A DNA stretch of 64,000 nucleotides from Diploptera punctata (Eukaryota > Arthropoda > Insecta > Blattodea > Blaberidae): the NCBI GenBank assembly GCA_030220185.1, contig JASPKZ010007797.1, positions 4,702,501-4,766,500 on the forward strand, read 5' to 3'. Positions 22,041-31,469 of this stretch are shown here, piece by piece; positions within the stretch are counted from its first letter, which is position 1; the number at the start of each line of letters is the position of its first letter. Made by a program: the position numbers and the translations under genes. Under the pieces are notes generated by a model that was given only the letters and a program-made list of their open reading frames with translations, ran no database searches and had not been told where the DNA came from.

Positions 22041-22754
22041 TGACTTCCACTGAAAAATTCTCTGGTTGTTGATTTCTCTATGGACATCATCTCTTGTGCT
22101 GCCATCTTTGGTTGGGATTATAAACTTTGAAATTAAATTTTTATCCACCGGAATATCGAAGTTCATAGATCGATATTTATTCTTCTGAATGAATATCTTT
22201 TCCCAAATTGTCAATTCCAACGGTTTATCCAATTGTTTCAAAAGTTTTGCCTCTTTTTCAATTTTATGATGTTCTAGCAAACTATATGCAGCAATTGCTG
22301 ATTTTTCAATTTCACAATTTTTAATATTTCTAAAATGTTCTTTAGTGTGTGTTTCCAAATTCCTTTTTGTTTTTCCTATGTATACTTTGCTACAATCATT
22401 ACAATTTATTTGATAAATTCCAGATTTCTTACTGTCTGGGATGTTGATTTTTTTATTGGTACTTAGGAGTTTTTCCAGACTAAATTTATTTATTGGTGCC
22501 AAAGTAATGTTGTGTTTGTCAAACATTTTTTGAAATTTCCTATGTACTACTGGATGGTAAGTAATTTTCTTGAATTTCTTCATTTCTTTACTAACATTTT
22601 GTAGGGTAGAGCATTCTTTAAGTTGTTTTACCTTTTTGAATTTCTTTAATTTGTTTGATATTATACTCTTATTGAAACCATTTAATCTGGCTATATTTAG
22701 GATATTCTTGTATTCTTTTTTAAAATTTTCTTCTTTTAGTGGGGCATTTATCAA
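22038..22754 (-). CDS. Penelope-like RT C-terminus plus GIY-YIG endonuclease (5'-truncated)
   Basis: This 238-residue frame is the best PLE ORF in the window. Residues 1-105 are the end of the RT module (ITYHPVVHRKFQKMF, then HNITLAPINKFSLEKLL). Residues 110-180 are a GIY-YIG domain: SGIYQINC, then CSKVYIGKTKRNLET, EHFRNIKN and E-KSAIAAY. The tail carries LELTIWEKIFIQKNKYRSMN. In PLEs the GIY-YIG nuclease nicks target DNA for reverse transcription. In this copy the usual Arg after the YIG motif (TR.KEH in other copies) is His, which probably abolishes cleavage. It lacks the catalytic RT core, so it is a dead fragment despite being open. Confidence 0.85.
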   Translation of the reverse strand: MINAPLKEENFKKEYKNILNIARLNGFNKSIISNKLKKFKKVKQLKECSTLQNVSKEMKKFKKITYHPVVHRKFQKMFDKHNITLAPINKFSLEKLLSTNKKINIPDSKKSGIYQINCNDCSKVYIGKTKRNLETHTKEHFRNIKNCEIEKSAIAAYSLLEHHKIEKEAKLLKQLDKPLELTIWEKIFIQKNKYRSMNFDIPVDKNLISKFIIPTKDGSTRDDVHREINNQRIFQWKS

Positions 22755-22982
22755 TCTATATAAGAGGCTATTAAATATTGCATGTTATGTGCCAAAGGAT
22801 TGAAGCAATGCAAGAATATCCTAAATATGTAGCCAGATTAAATGGTTTCAATAAGAGAATAATATCAAACAAATTAAGAAATTCAAAAAGGTAAAACAAC
22901 TTAAAGAATGCTCTACCCTACAAAATGTTAGTAAAGAAAAGAAGAAATTCAAGAAAATCACTTACCATCCAGTAGTACATAG

Positions 22983-23483
22983 AATCAATACTAGTAAAAT
23001 TCATATCAAATTCTGTTGAGGTGAAGTCATATGATGAAAGTTAAAAATTAAAATGTACCTGTTGGTAGGTGCTGTCATCCTCAGCTTTGTTAAAATATTG
23101 TATATGAAATTAACTGGAGCGCTTTTGGAAGTTATATTCCATCTTCTGCAGGTTGAGCTTCCGCTACTCGTTGTGTACGGTGATGTATACTCCAACTGTT
23201 TGTAGCAACAACTGACTTGTTTTTGACGATCTCGTATAATGGGTTTGACTGGGGTGTGTTCTCATTAAAAAGTGAGGTGCTGTTGGTTTCCTTTATAATT
23301 TCGAGGTCTTCAAATATATTTATCCTAGATGGAATGTTTTCTCGGTGGATTATTATGAGAGTATTTTCAAATTGTTTTCATTCGATGACCTGCGCTCCAG
23401 TTCATTTTATATACAATAATTTAACAAAGTTGAGGACGACAGCACCTACCAACAGGTACATTTTAATTTTGAACTTTCACCAT
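22983..23483. mobile_element. 501-bp inverted-repeat element with 9-bp TSD
   Basis: Flanked by exact AGTACATAG (22974-22982 and 23484-23492). Long inverted repeats inside (GGTAGGTGCTGTC at 23067 against GACAGCACCTACC near 23439) fold most of it. A 9-bp duplication is typical of MULE-type elements, but no transposase is present and the left end has about 60 bp not matched on the right. Confidence 0.75.
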
Positions 23484-23545
23484 AGTACATAGGAAATTTA
23501 AAAAATGTTTGACAAACACAACATTACTTTGGCACCAATAAATAA

Positions 23546-23722
23546 TTTTGTTTATTTTTTATTTCACTCACCTCATACTTAATAAATTCCTAGCTTACCC
23601 AGGGTTTTGTCACATCCTTTGTGACATTCTCAATGCTGTGTCACGTTCACAACTTGTGAGGTGAGTGAAATAAAAAATAAACAATATTAAAAAACCTCAT
23701 AGTGTTATTTCCTATCCACATA
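23546..23722. mobile_element. 177-bp PLE-type hairpin with 12-bp TSD
   Basis: Flanked by exact ACCAATAAATAA (23534-23545 and 23723-23734), inserted inside the larger PLE ORF. It is a hairpin with ATTTCACTCACCTCAT at one end and its mirror at the other, then CCTCATAGTGTTATTTCC. The hammerhead-like core here is altered (TTGAGAA), so self-cleavage is doubtful. Confidence 0.8.
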
Positions 23723-24275
23723 ACCAATAAATAAATTCAGTCTGGAAAAACCTCTAAGTACCAATAAAAAAATCAACATCCCAGACAGTAAGAAATGTGG
23801 AATTTATCAAATAAATTGTAATGATTGTAGCAAAGTATACATAGGAAAAACAAAAAGGAATTTGGAAACACTCATTAAAGAACATTTTAGAAATATTAAA
23901 AATTGTGAAATTGAAAAATCAGTAATTGCTTCACATAGTTTGCTAGAACATCATAAAATTGAAAAAGAGGCAAAACTTTTGAAACAATTGGATAAACCAT
24001 TGGAATTGACAATTTGGGAAAAGATATTCAGAAGAAGAATAAATATCGATCTATGAACTTCGATATTCCATTGGATAAAAATTTAATTTCAAAGTTTTTA
24101 ATCCCAACCAAAGATGACAGCACAAGAGGTGATGTCCATAGAGAAATCAACAACCAGAGAATTTCATCAGTGGAAGTCATGGCTGAAGAGGGACAAGATA
24201 TCTGAAACTGCCGGTATCAATGATTTGAAATTATATGAGGTGAGTCGTTAAAAATATGTTCTCCACTCACTATTA

Positions 24276-24279
<4 letters not shown>

Positions 24280-24309
<30 letters not shown>
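24280..24309. repeat. (TA)n microsatellite
   Basis: About 15 TA units next to the right end of the PLE palindrome. Confidence 0.95.
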
Positions 24310-24310
<1 letters not shown>

Positions 24311-24479
24311 TTATTATTAATTAAAATCTCATAATGTTACTTCCTATTGTATTTACAAATAGAACTTATTGTTCATGTTTTTATTTGTCTTATTCCTTAA
24401 GGACGGTGGCTCCTTTGCTCAAGTTGTTAGAGACTTATCTTGCTTCTCGTGTCTCCATCACTCCATATGTATAAAATTA

Positions 24480-25010
24480 AAATGAGTTGAACATCATCTC
24501 ACCTCATACACTCTGTGTTTTTCACAGCACAGGACAGCAGTTTCAGGAACAGTTGTTCCTATCTTCAGCCATATTTATGACTTGAATTTTTGCCTTCACC
24601 ATAATCTTCTAAACTGCCATCTAGTGTTGATTTCATAAACTTTGAGATTTAGGCTGGTTTCAAGAACCAAGCTCTCTAGGCCATGCCATCTCCATCTTTC
24701 AATTGCTCCCAGAATTTTTTTTTAAATACATATTTTGTTAGCACATGATATTGAATATAGTGAGCCAATTAGAGTAGGTTCTGCATGACCCACATAATTA
24801 ACCATGGAGAAACAGTCTGGGAGGCACTCTTTGCTGAGATGGCAGTTTAGAAGTTGATGGTGAAGGCAAAAACACTAGATGGCAATGTTATAGATGAAGA
24901 TTCCAACAAAAATCCGCTAGTCATAATATTGCCTGAGGATGAGAGGGATCTCCTATTGAAAACTGTAGTTCCCGTGTTAAAAAAAACATGAAATACGAGG
25001 TAAGTTAAGA
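24480..25010. mobile_element. Penelope-like palindrome, degraded
   Basis: The left arm (CTCACCTCATACACTCTGTG at 24499) carries a hammerhead motif and a PLE ORF tail on the minus strand (to about 24660). The right arm (24840-25005, plus) has the matching ORF tail and a diverged hammerhead (CTGAGGA at 24929). Confidence 0.65.
24528..24573 (-). ncRNA. Hammerhead ribozyme motif
   Basis: Minus strand: core CTGAAGA (24568-24562), stem II AGGAAC/GTTCCT with a 4-nt loop, GAAA (24544-24541), stem III AC/GT with loop TGCT, cleavage triplet GTC (after 24533). Stem I is only about five pairs, with three G-U. Confidence 0.65.
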
Positions 25011-25059
25011 TTTAACTCATTGATTGATTGAATTAATTTAGATGTTTGATGTTTTGCAG

Positions 25060-25254
25060 GATGTGATGTACACTGTTGTTACTAAAGTTAACGTTGATAA
25101 AGATGAATTGAGCACGTTAGCAGATAGTTCTGGTAACTCAGATTCAAATGTGATATTTGATCCGGAAATTCCACGAGCAGACTACTGGACATGTCTCAAC
25201 TGTAAAAATCAGAACAACAATCCCAACTTCCGGTACTGCGAAAAGTGCTATAAG
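25060..25254 (+). CDS. Mdm2: Mdm2 exon: RanBP2-type zinc finger
   Basis: The acceptor is TTTTGCAG (ending 25059) and the donor GTAATT (25255); phase is 0 at both ends and the exon has 65 codons. It begins DVMYTVVTKV, close to the vertebrate Mdm2 acidic-domain end. It goes on to FDPEIPRADYWTCLNCKNQN, with the finger completed by NFRYCEKCYK. The 'DPEI..ADYW.C..C' wording and the C-x2-C-x11-C-x2-C spacing identify the Mdm2 finger, which in vertebrates contacts ribosomal proteins such as L11 and L5. It is followed by a second finger exon of the same phase at 29181. Confidence 0.95.
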
Positions 25255-25384
25255 GTAATTATACATTTATTCATTCTAACTGCATGCTGAAACCTACGTT
25301 GAAATTTCTCCCAGAGAAACATTGTGATATACCAAGACTGAGTCCAAAAAATTATCTGCTGCTTTTAACTGCAAGGTACAGAAT

Positions 25385-25620
25385 CAAAATCAAAATGGGA
25401 GGTAACACAATGAAGTATTTATAATTTATGAATGAGTTGGAGAAAATGTTTTTAATATCTCACCTCATGAAGTTGCATGTTTTCACGATACTGGTTTCAA
25501 AAGTAAAAGTTGGAGTTTGACTGAAGATGAAAGTAAAATTTACTTTTGAAACCGGTATCATGTAACATGCAACTTTATGAGCTAGTAATAACATTTTCTC
25601 CAACTTATTCATAAATCAGA
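25385..25620. mobile_element. PLE-type hairpin with hammerhead
   Basis: Arms: TGAATGAGTTGGAGAAAATG at 25429 against CATTTTCTCCAACTTATTCA near 25592, and CTCACCTCATGAAGTTGCAT against its mirror. It shares its first bases (AATCAAAATCAAAATGGGAGG) closely with the hairpin at 26765. No ORF. Confidence 0.75.
25515..25566 (+). ncRNA. Hammerhead ribozyme motif, complete core
   Basis: Core CTGAAGA (25521-25527). Stem II is seven pairs (AAAGTAA/TTACTTT) with a 3-nt loop, then GAAA (25548-25551). Stem III is the self-complementary ACCGGT and the cleavage triplet GTA (after 25557). Stem I has TGA/TCA next to the core, then GTT/AAC across a 3-nt bulge. ACCGGT is too tight to fold alone, which suggests a dimeric ribozyme, as proposed for PLE hammerheads. 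Confidence 0.75.
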
Positions 25621-25833
25621 AATCTAAGCCAGAATCCAGCATTGTCAACCCACTGCGCAAAGGAGATGGACGTCCCTGTGTGCATAGAGCGGCGGAGTGT
25701 GGCAAGATGCAGCGTAGGAACAGGTTATTAGGGTTATCCAATGCACCAACTCAGGAGTTGTAATACTTCTCTGTAGTTAAAATGAGAGATTTGATGCTGG
25801 ATTTTAATGGCTTGCAATTAAAAGCGTCAGTTG

Positions 25834-26300
25834 CAGTGGACTAGTGGTTATGTTCCTTGCCTCTGGTCCCAAGGGTTGTAGATTCAAACTTGGCCGGGGT
25901 TGATAGGATGGAGAAATACAAAGATCAAGTTCTCCAGGAGGGACTTAAAAACGAATAAGCCTGAATAAACAGGCTTGTAAGTAAAATTTACTGACCTCAT
26001 CAAGTTCTCCAGGAGGGACTTAAAAAGAATAAGCTTGAATAAACAGGCCTGTAAGTAAAATTTACTGACCACATCATCCTAGTAATACCTTAGTTGCCTC
26101 CTATGTGTCTTATTGCGTCAGTATGTTGACCACATACCATTCTTGTCATCTGTAAAGAAATAAGAAGAACTAAATGATTGAACTTTTATAGAAAAAATCA
26201 CTGAGGTTTAATTTAAGATTTAAATTAGCTTAGTCTAGTACCTTCTAACAAAAGGAAAATTTAAGACACAACATTGGGCTGTAACGCCATTGTAGATTTT
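25834..26300 (+). mobile_element. SINE family 1 with internal duplication
   Basis: Head GTGGACTAGTGGTTATG, B-box-like GATTCAAACT, family-1 body. About 75 bp in the middle (25926-26000) is duplicated in tandem (26001-26075). Confidence 0.75.
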
Positions 26301-26324
26301 TAATTTTTTAAATTTATTTCCTGT

Positions 26325-27200
26325 AATTCCTAAATGGAAAATAGAGCAGCAGTAAAGTTCCTCCAGTGTACTCTGCTTCCAGCCAGCCATTTCACTTGTT
26401 TCCAGCTTTTCCCTCTTTCCTTTGCTTCCTCCTCTACTGATCGCTTCCAAGTTTTCCTAGGTCGTCTCCTCTTTCTTACTCCTTGCGGGTTCCAATTTAG
26501 TGCAGTCTTCTCGATGGCTCCGTCTGGTTTTGTCAATGTGTGGCCTATCCAATTCCACTTTCTTTGTTTTATTTGGTGACATATTGGAGATTCGTTGGTT
26601 TTTTTCCCACAGTTCTTCATTTGATATTATTTCCAGCCATCTTATGTTTAAAATACGCCTCAGACATCTGTTTGCAAAGGTCTGCAACTTTATATTTGTT
26701 GCTTCCGTAACTTTCCATGTTTCTCAACTGATTTTACGTTGGTGTTGAACAGTCTTAAGTTTTTAATCAAAATCAAAGTGGGAGGTAACACTGGGGCATT
26801 TACATTAATAAATGAGTTGGAAAAAATGCTGTAACATCTCATCTCATAAAGTTGTGTGTCTTCATGATACCAGTTTCAAAAGTATAGTTTTACTTCTATC
26901 TTCAATCAAACGAAGACACACAACTTTATGAGTTGAGGTGTTAAAGCATTTTCTCCAACTCATTCATTAGTGAAAGTTTTATCTTCAAAGAGATGTTCAA
27001 AGTTTTCCATATGGGGTATAACTGTGCAAATGCTCCATTTGCTAGACAAATTTGTCTTTTGATCCTCCGCTTTTTGTAATCATATTTCTAAATATATGAA
27101 GGATTCAACTTCTTCAATGTCGACATCATAACTTTTAATTTATTTTGATTGTTACAATTTATCCTCGTCTATTTTGTTTTAGAGGAGTTTATTTGTAGAT
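26325..27200 (-). mobile_element. LINE RT C-terminus, interrupted by a hairpin
   Basis: Minus strand 26620-26330 encodes 'KWNWIGHTLTKPDGAIEKTA', 'LNWNPQGVRKRRRPRKTWKR' and 'VEEEAKERGKSWKQVKWLA', the well-known C-terminal tail of insect and other animal LINE reverse transcriptases. The earlier segment 26687-26457 reads FANRCLRRILNIRW in another frame. Upstream RT remnants continue beyond the hairpin (26976-27190). Confidence 0.8.
26765..26975. mobile_element. PLE-type hairpin inserted in LINE
   Basis: Sister of the 25385 hairpin (AATCAAAATCAAAGTGGGAGG start; ATGAGTTGGA arms). The hammerhead core on the minus strand has C3 changed to T (TTGAAGA), so it is probably inactive. The target duplication is imperfect. 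Confidence 0.7.
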
Positions 27201-28550
27201 GCAATTAAAAACGGCAAATAATTTTTTGGGCATAGTCTTAGTACTGTGCCGCCTGGTCTATAGAATTACATTCTTTTACCATTTCAGCACTGGCCTGTAG
27301 AGAATTTTCTAATATGTTTAGTTACACTTATAGCAGCGTCCAGATCAAGTGCTATTTATAATTCTTTGCCCGGGCCCATCAGAGGCAAAAGATTGATTCA
27401 TCTTTCCTATATAGATTCATTAACATATATTAATTAACAATAATTCCTGAAACACACTGTAGTAATTTATGATTCGTTATTAAACTCAGTATATTATTTT
27501 CAACCATGAAAGCTAGAAAGGAAAGGGGAGCTAATGTAACCTTGAGAAAACTCGTAGACCGGAAACGTACAAGACGCAGTAGCATAGCTAGCAAATACAA
27601 TAATTAGACATTCTTGTTTACTTAAAATAAGATTTAATATTTCAATTGTACGTCTGAAGTTGAAATATGAAAATATATTAAACCTAAAGTACTTGATCAT
27701 TCTAAAGTTTAAAGAAAACAATAATAATAACAAAAGTAGTAATCTTTACACACTCAAACACCCATGCATACCTTTTTAGTCCTGCCTAGGGTACCCTACC
27801 CTGGCTTACCGCACCAAACTCAAAACAACACAGCTCTCCTTGAGCTCACGTCCTTCAGACAATAACCAAACTAATGTTGAATGAATGAATGATACAGTTT
27901 GAATCGCCTATTTGAGAGTTCTGAGGTAGAGGGGAAGTTGCGCATTACAAACAGAGCAAAGGGAGAGGTAGGAAGGAGAGTGGGAGTAAACACAAAGAGA
28001 AAGGAAATTGGCATAGTTCATTAATCTCACTGTAGAGGGAGGATAACAGTACAGATGTTTAGTACCGAAATAGCACTTTCGGTACAGTATACCACAATGC
28101 TTCTCTGGGAGGAATTTCAAGGTAGGTTGCAGCGTGCAATGGTTGACTGTTCCTTTGTAAGACAGATAGCACATGTCAGGTTGGTCTTCCTTATAAGTAA
28201 GATTATCCAAGTAGAGGCCAAAAGAGCTGAGGATGTTCCTGCATATAAAATGCATAGCTGGAAGAAACAACACTTCCTATCTGAAAAGATGGACTTGTGC
28301 AATTCAAAGTACATCATCAATAATCTTGGGGTAGTAGGAGGTTAAGGGTCGAATCTTTGAACGCATTAGACCGTAAAAGGCGTTCTCGGCTGAGAAAGTT
28401 TTATCCTAATACGATTTTGCTTACTCAGAAATCTATTCATGCGATAATAATTCGTAAGCTACCTGACGAGGTAACTTAAGATCATAGCTTAAGATAGAAA
28501 CTTATCGTGAGAATTCCGAAGGGAACCAATGTAGTTTGAAACCTTGCCGC
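27201..28550. other. Intronic sequence without recognised gene
   Basis: Several frames overlap on both strands (27500-28350), but none shows a domain or splice-bounded coding pattern that fits Mdm2. I see no TE end here. Confidence 0.35.
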
Positions 28551-28560
28551 TTTATCCAAG

Positions 28561-28749
28561 ATGTTGGACCTTGAAGACTTCGATCATGTTTTCGGTATAT
28601 GCAGAGAAGAGGAATTTGATAGAGTCTACCAAAGAATTCAACTGGAAGAACAGGAGAATCGGCATAATATTGCACGACGCAGACGTCGTATATGGTATTA
28701 TTTGCGGGACACAAGCGTAAATGCGTTCCTTTATAGCAGACAAAAATAA
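28561..28749 (+). pseudogene. Possible PIF/Harbinger nuclease N-terminus
   Basis: This 62-codon frame starts at ATG with LDLEDFDHVFGICREEEFDR and an Arg run, then 'IWYYLRDTSVNAF'. An acidic start, an Arg-rich stretch and 'LRDTS' resemble the N-terminus of insect HARBI1-like transposases, but the rest of such a protein does not follow. It could equally be chance or an unknown small gene. Confidence 0.3.
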
Positions 28750-29180
28750 TGGAAGTGGTTTTATCGCTGAGAATTCTGGGTAATTTCTTGCCAATATTAC
28801 GAAAACGACGACTTTCATGCATGGGTAGCTAATTCGATCTTTGCACTTGCTCACGGTGAGTCAGCTCACCAGTGATTGGAAGTAATTTGAGTAGAGACTA
28901 ATGTATTTGCATGCGACCCTAAGATTCCCATTTTCCTAGACAATTGGCAGGAACTGTCAGCTCTGCATAATAGCCGCTTTTACTCCTAGAACATATTCTG
29001 GTACTCATTTCTAATAGAGGCTGAGTTCAAAAATGTTTCTAAGAACTTTATTCTTTTCATTATCCACAAGTAGTTAGTTGTATCAGAGCACATGATAGTA
29101 TTCATAGTTAAAATGATAGTATGTTGTGTGAGGTTGGAGGTTGTCACAAACTTCTCAATATGTCTTTACTCTTGAACCAG

Positions 29181-29255
29181 CAGACGCGGAAGTGCATCCG
29201 GTGTAATCGCTTTAAGAGATATCCTTGCTTCCTTTACTGTGACCGTTGCTTTAAG
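29181..29255 (+). CDS. Mdm2: Mdm2 exon: second Cys4 zinc finger
   Basis: A 75-nt exon between CCAG (ending 29180) and GTAAGT (29256), phase 0 on both sides. It encodes QTRKCIRCNRFKRYPC then FLYCDRCFK. The spacing C-x2-C-x11-C-x2-C and the 'YC(E/D)(K/R)C(Y/F)K' end equal those of the finger in exon 25060-25254, so it looks like a duplicated half-exon. The conserved Trp of RanBP2 fingers is missing. The next exon starts LKKDFF, and Mdm2 has a similar LR..WLP stretch after its single finger, so either finger could join to it. It may be used in tandem with the first finger or as an alternative. The acceptor is a NAGNAG (CCAGCAG), which could add or drop one Gln. Confidence 0.75.
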
Positions 29256-29644
29256 GTAAGTGCATGGTAGATTTTACTTGCAATGTTTGTGGTGTGTGGA
29301 TCTATTTATTGTGTTAATGGAACTCGCTTCTGAAGAGAGAGAATTGATGCAAGTCTAGATAAATAATGTTACAATCAATTAACTTTCTAGGAATTAACAT
29401 TGTTATTATCACAACCAAATGGCCATTTAAATTAATATCAGATTTTACAGTTTGTGCTTTGAGTATTCGTTTAGTGACCTTGTCCTCTTTGTGCATAATT
29501 CGATATGATAGCATTCACATTTCTCGTTGCACAATATGTACTAGCATGATTCGTTAGGAATTAACACTATGGGGTATTTTTGATGTTTTTATTAAAATTA
29601 ACATTTTCTAATCATGGATAAAATCTAATTTTTTTATAAGCCGT

Positions 29645-30014
29645 TGTATCCCTCAACGAGATTTAGGTGCTCTCCCCCTTACAGGGAAGAAATTAAACCA
29701 TACTAATTTAGTTACACTTGTTGTTTTCATATAGATGCCATTGGAGTGGCCCGTGGTCAATGTTCTGCCTCATACTGACATCTAGGTAGTACTAGGACGG
29801 GAACATTTGGTAAATTTTGCTTAGAGGCTTTTTATTCAGGCTTAAAGATGAGCCTGCAAATCTTCAAACCCGGGACCCATGGCTTAAAGTCCCTCCCGGA
29901 GGACTTGTTCCTTAGATTTTTCCATCCTAAAAATCCATCTACCTCAGTGGGTTTGAACCCGCGACCCTCGGGACTAGAGGCAAGGAGCATAACCACTAGT
30001 TCACCGTGGCCGTT
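29645..30014 (-). mobile_element. SINE family 1
   Basis: On the minus strand: CGGCCACGGTGAACTAGTGG head, GGTTCAAACCC B box, full family-1 body to the GGGGGAGAGCACCTAAATC tail, as at 4475-4838. Confidence 0.85.
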
Positions 30015-30224
30015 TAAGAAAGAAAAATTAATGCTTAAAACATGATTTGAACCCTGGACTTCTCATTCTCCGTACGAGATCTTCTACTGTAATGGACATA
30101 ATTGTTCTTTGTGTATTTTCTTCTTAGTTCATTTAGTGTTTGAAGATTACTTTTATTAACTATCAATGTTTTTATTATAAATTTAATACTTCTCACTATA
30201 GGACAAATTATATTTTAAGAGAAA

Positions 30225-30325
30225 AATGTACTCTTAGTCTGGGGTTTAAATCCAGGACCTTTACCTTTATAAGCTAATGCTCTACCATTTAAACTATCGT
30301 AAGCCTCCAATCTAAAAGCAAATTT
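30225..30325 (-). mobile_element. SINE family 4 (tRNA-like), diverged
   Basis: Minus strand has TAGAGCATTAGC and a B-box-like GGATTTAAACCC; the flank GCAAATTTTTCTC matches the cluster at 31000-31700. Confidence 0.55.
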
Positions 30326-30429
30326 TTCTCTCGTTCATTTAAATTCTCGATAGCGCTAAAGGCCAACAATTTGTTCATGATATAGTTTTTAAAATTTTTT
30401 TTAACTTTTTTCTCCATGTCCCAACAGGT

Positions 30430-30810
30430 ATAGAAGGCCCTAGGCTTATGAGCAGGCCTCACATCCATATGTGTTAATCACATAAGTGAGCGATCTCAGG
30501 CAATATAGGGATTACATGTGGTCAACATGTCAGGTCCCCCAGCCTGGTTTTCTCAACTTGGAGCTGCTACTTATTGTAGTTGTTCTATTTATTTATGTAA
30601 CAAGTTTAGCCTCAAATGAAATATTTAATCTATCTACTAAACTAATATTAATCACATTTATTCTACCCAAATTCCTCACATTGCTGGGTGGGCACTGTTC
30701 CCATACTGGCTGAAATTCCATGAGAAAAAATGTTTCCCCATGGGGACTTGAACCAGAGCAAGTCTTGTTACTATGCACCAAGGCATGATGCCATAAACCA
30801 CTCGGCTGTT
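30430..30810 (-). mobile_element. SINE family 2 with internal insertion
   Basis: Minus strand starts CAGCCGAGTGGTTTATGGCA, has GGTTCAAGTCCCC and CCATGGGG, and ends with ATATGGATGTGAGGCC. About 80 bp near 30585-30665 does not match other family-2 copies. The head looks derived from a Leu- or Ser-type tRNA. Confidence 0.7.
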
Positions 30811-30944
30811 GTACGTGATACTTTTTGTTAACTAATTGTTGGGTTGAAATCCTGGTTTGGAAGAAATTTATTTGTTAGGCTGTGTGTATTAATTTAGATA
30901 CTCCGGTTATGAAGTAGTATTATTGAAATTATAATGAATTATAT

Positions 30945-31170
30945 TTGAAGAGACAAATTCTCGCCCAGACCGAGACTCGAACCCGGGACCTCTGGCTTTC
31001 CGAGCCAATGCTCTACCAACTGAGCCACCGAGGCAAGTTGCGATCTAGATGCAAATTTTTATCTTATATACGTTGTAATTTCCTCGTGCCAAATGCTATG
31101 AAACCTTTGCTTCTATCTTTGCAAATGGCAGCTTCTTTATTAAGAAGACTTTTATTGGGAATTTAAACAC
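30945..31170 (-). mobile_element. SINE family 4, tRNA-like, inverted copy
   Basis: Contains a tRNA-like domain (5' end at 31034, GCCTCGGTGGCTCAGTTGG; B box GGTTCGAGTCTC) with 5' flank GCATTTGGCACGAG and 3' flank AATTATATTTGAAG region. The anticodon loop has C instead of U33 and the acceptor stem is imperfect, so this is a SINE unit and not a tRNA gene. Confidence 0.7.
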
Positions 31171-31214
31171 TACTCCTTTATTTTGAAGGTTTTTATTAGG
31201 ATTTAAACACTAAG

Positions 31215-31460
31215 CTTCTTAATAAAGAAGCTGCCATTTGCAAAGATAGAAGAAAATGTTTCATAGCATTTGGCACGAGGGAATTACAGCGTATATAAGA
31301 GAAAAATTTGCGTCTAGATCACAACTTGCCTCGGTAGCTCAGTTGGTAAAGCATTGTCCCGGAAAGCCAAAGGTCTCGGGTTCGAGTCTCGGCCTTGGTG
31401 AGAATTTTCTCTTCAAATATAATTTATCCTTCAGTGAGAAGTGTTAAATTAATAATGAAA
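31215..31460 (+). mobile_element. SINE family 4, tandem copy 1
   Basis: 5' flank (CTTCTTAATAAAGAAGCTGC, then GCATTTGGCACGAGG), tRNA-like domain from 31328, then 'GAGAATTTTCTCTTCAAAT' and 'GTTAAATTAATAATG'. It is mirror-oriented to 30945-31170. Confidence 0.7.
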
Positions 31461-31469
31461 ACATCAAAA

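Larger units (their letters stand above)
22800..24205 (+). pseudogene. Penelope-like ORF, inverted partner, interrupted twice
   Basis: This is the plus-strand mirror of 22038-22754. RT-end residues read from about 22815 to 22982. The GIY-YIG segment (CGIYQINC, YIGKTKRNLETL) reads from about 23795, and the tail (LELTIWEKIF, then NKYRSMNFDIPLD) to 24205 after a frameshift near 24030. The Arg of the GIY-YIG site is replaced by Leu. Insertions at 22983 and 23546 break it. Confidence 0.8.
21911..24345. mobile_element. Large Penelope-like palindrome in Mdm2 intron
   Basis: Inverted termini: CATTATGAGGTT at 21920 and ACTCACCTCAT at 21970, mirrored by ATGAGGTGAGTCGTT at 24236 and CTCATAATG at 24328. 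The left half is the minus-strand ORF (22754-22038) and the right half the plus-strand ORF (about 22800-24205), meeting near 22795. The right half is interrupted by two later insertions, 22983-23483 and 23546-23722. A (TA)n run lies at 24280-24309. Confidence 0.85.

Noticed and set aside
26334..26748. Plus-strand Phe-rich frames
   Set aside because: Antisense of the LINE RT tail on the minus strand.
31044..31290. Large hairpin as a microRNA precursor
   Set aside because: It is formed by two inverted copies of SINE family 4, with long arms and a repeat origin.
30958..31399. tRNA genes at 30964-31034, 31328-31399 and 31571-31642
   Set aside because: The anticodon loop lacks U33, acceptor stems have mismatches, and the flanks repeat with the units. 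SINEs explain them better.
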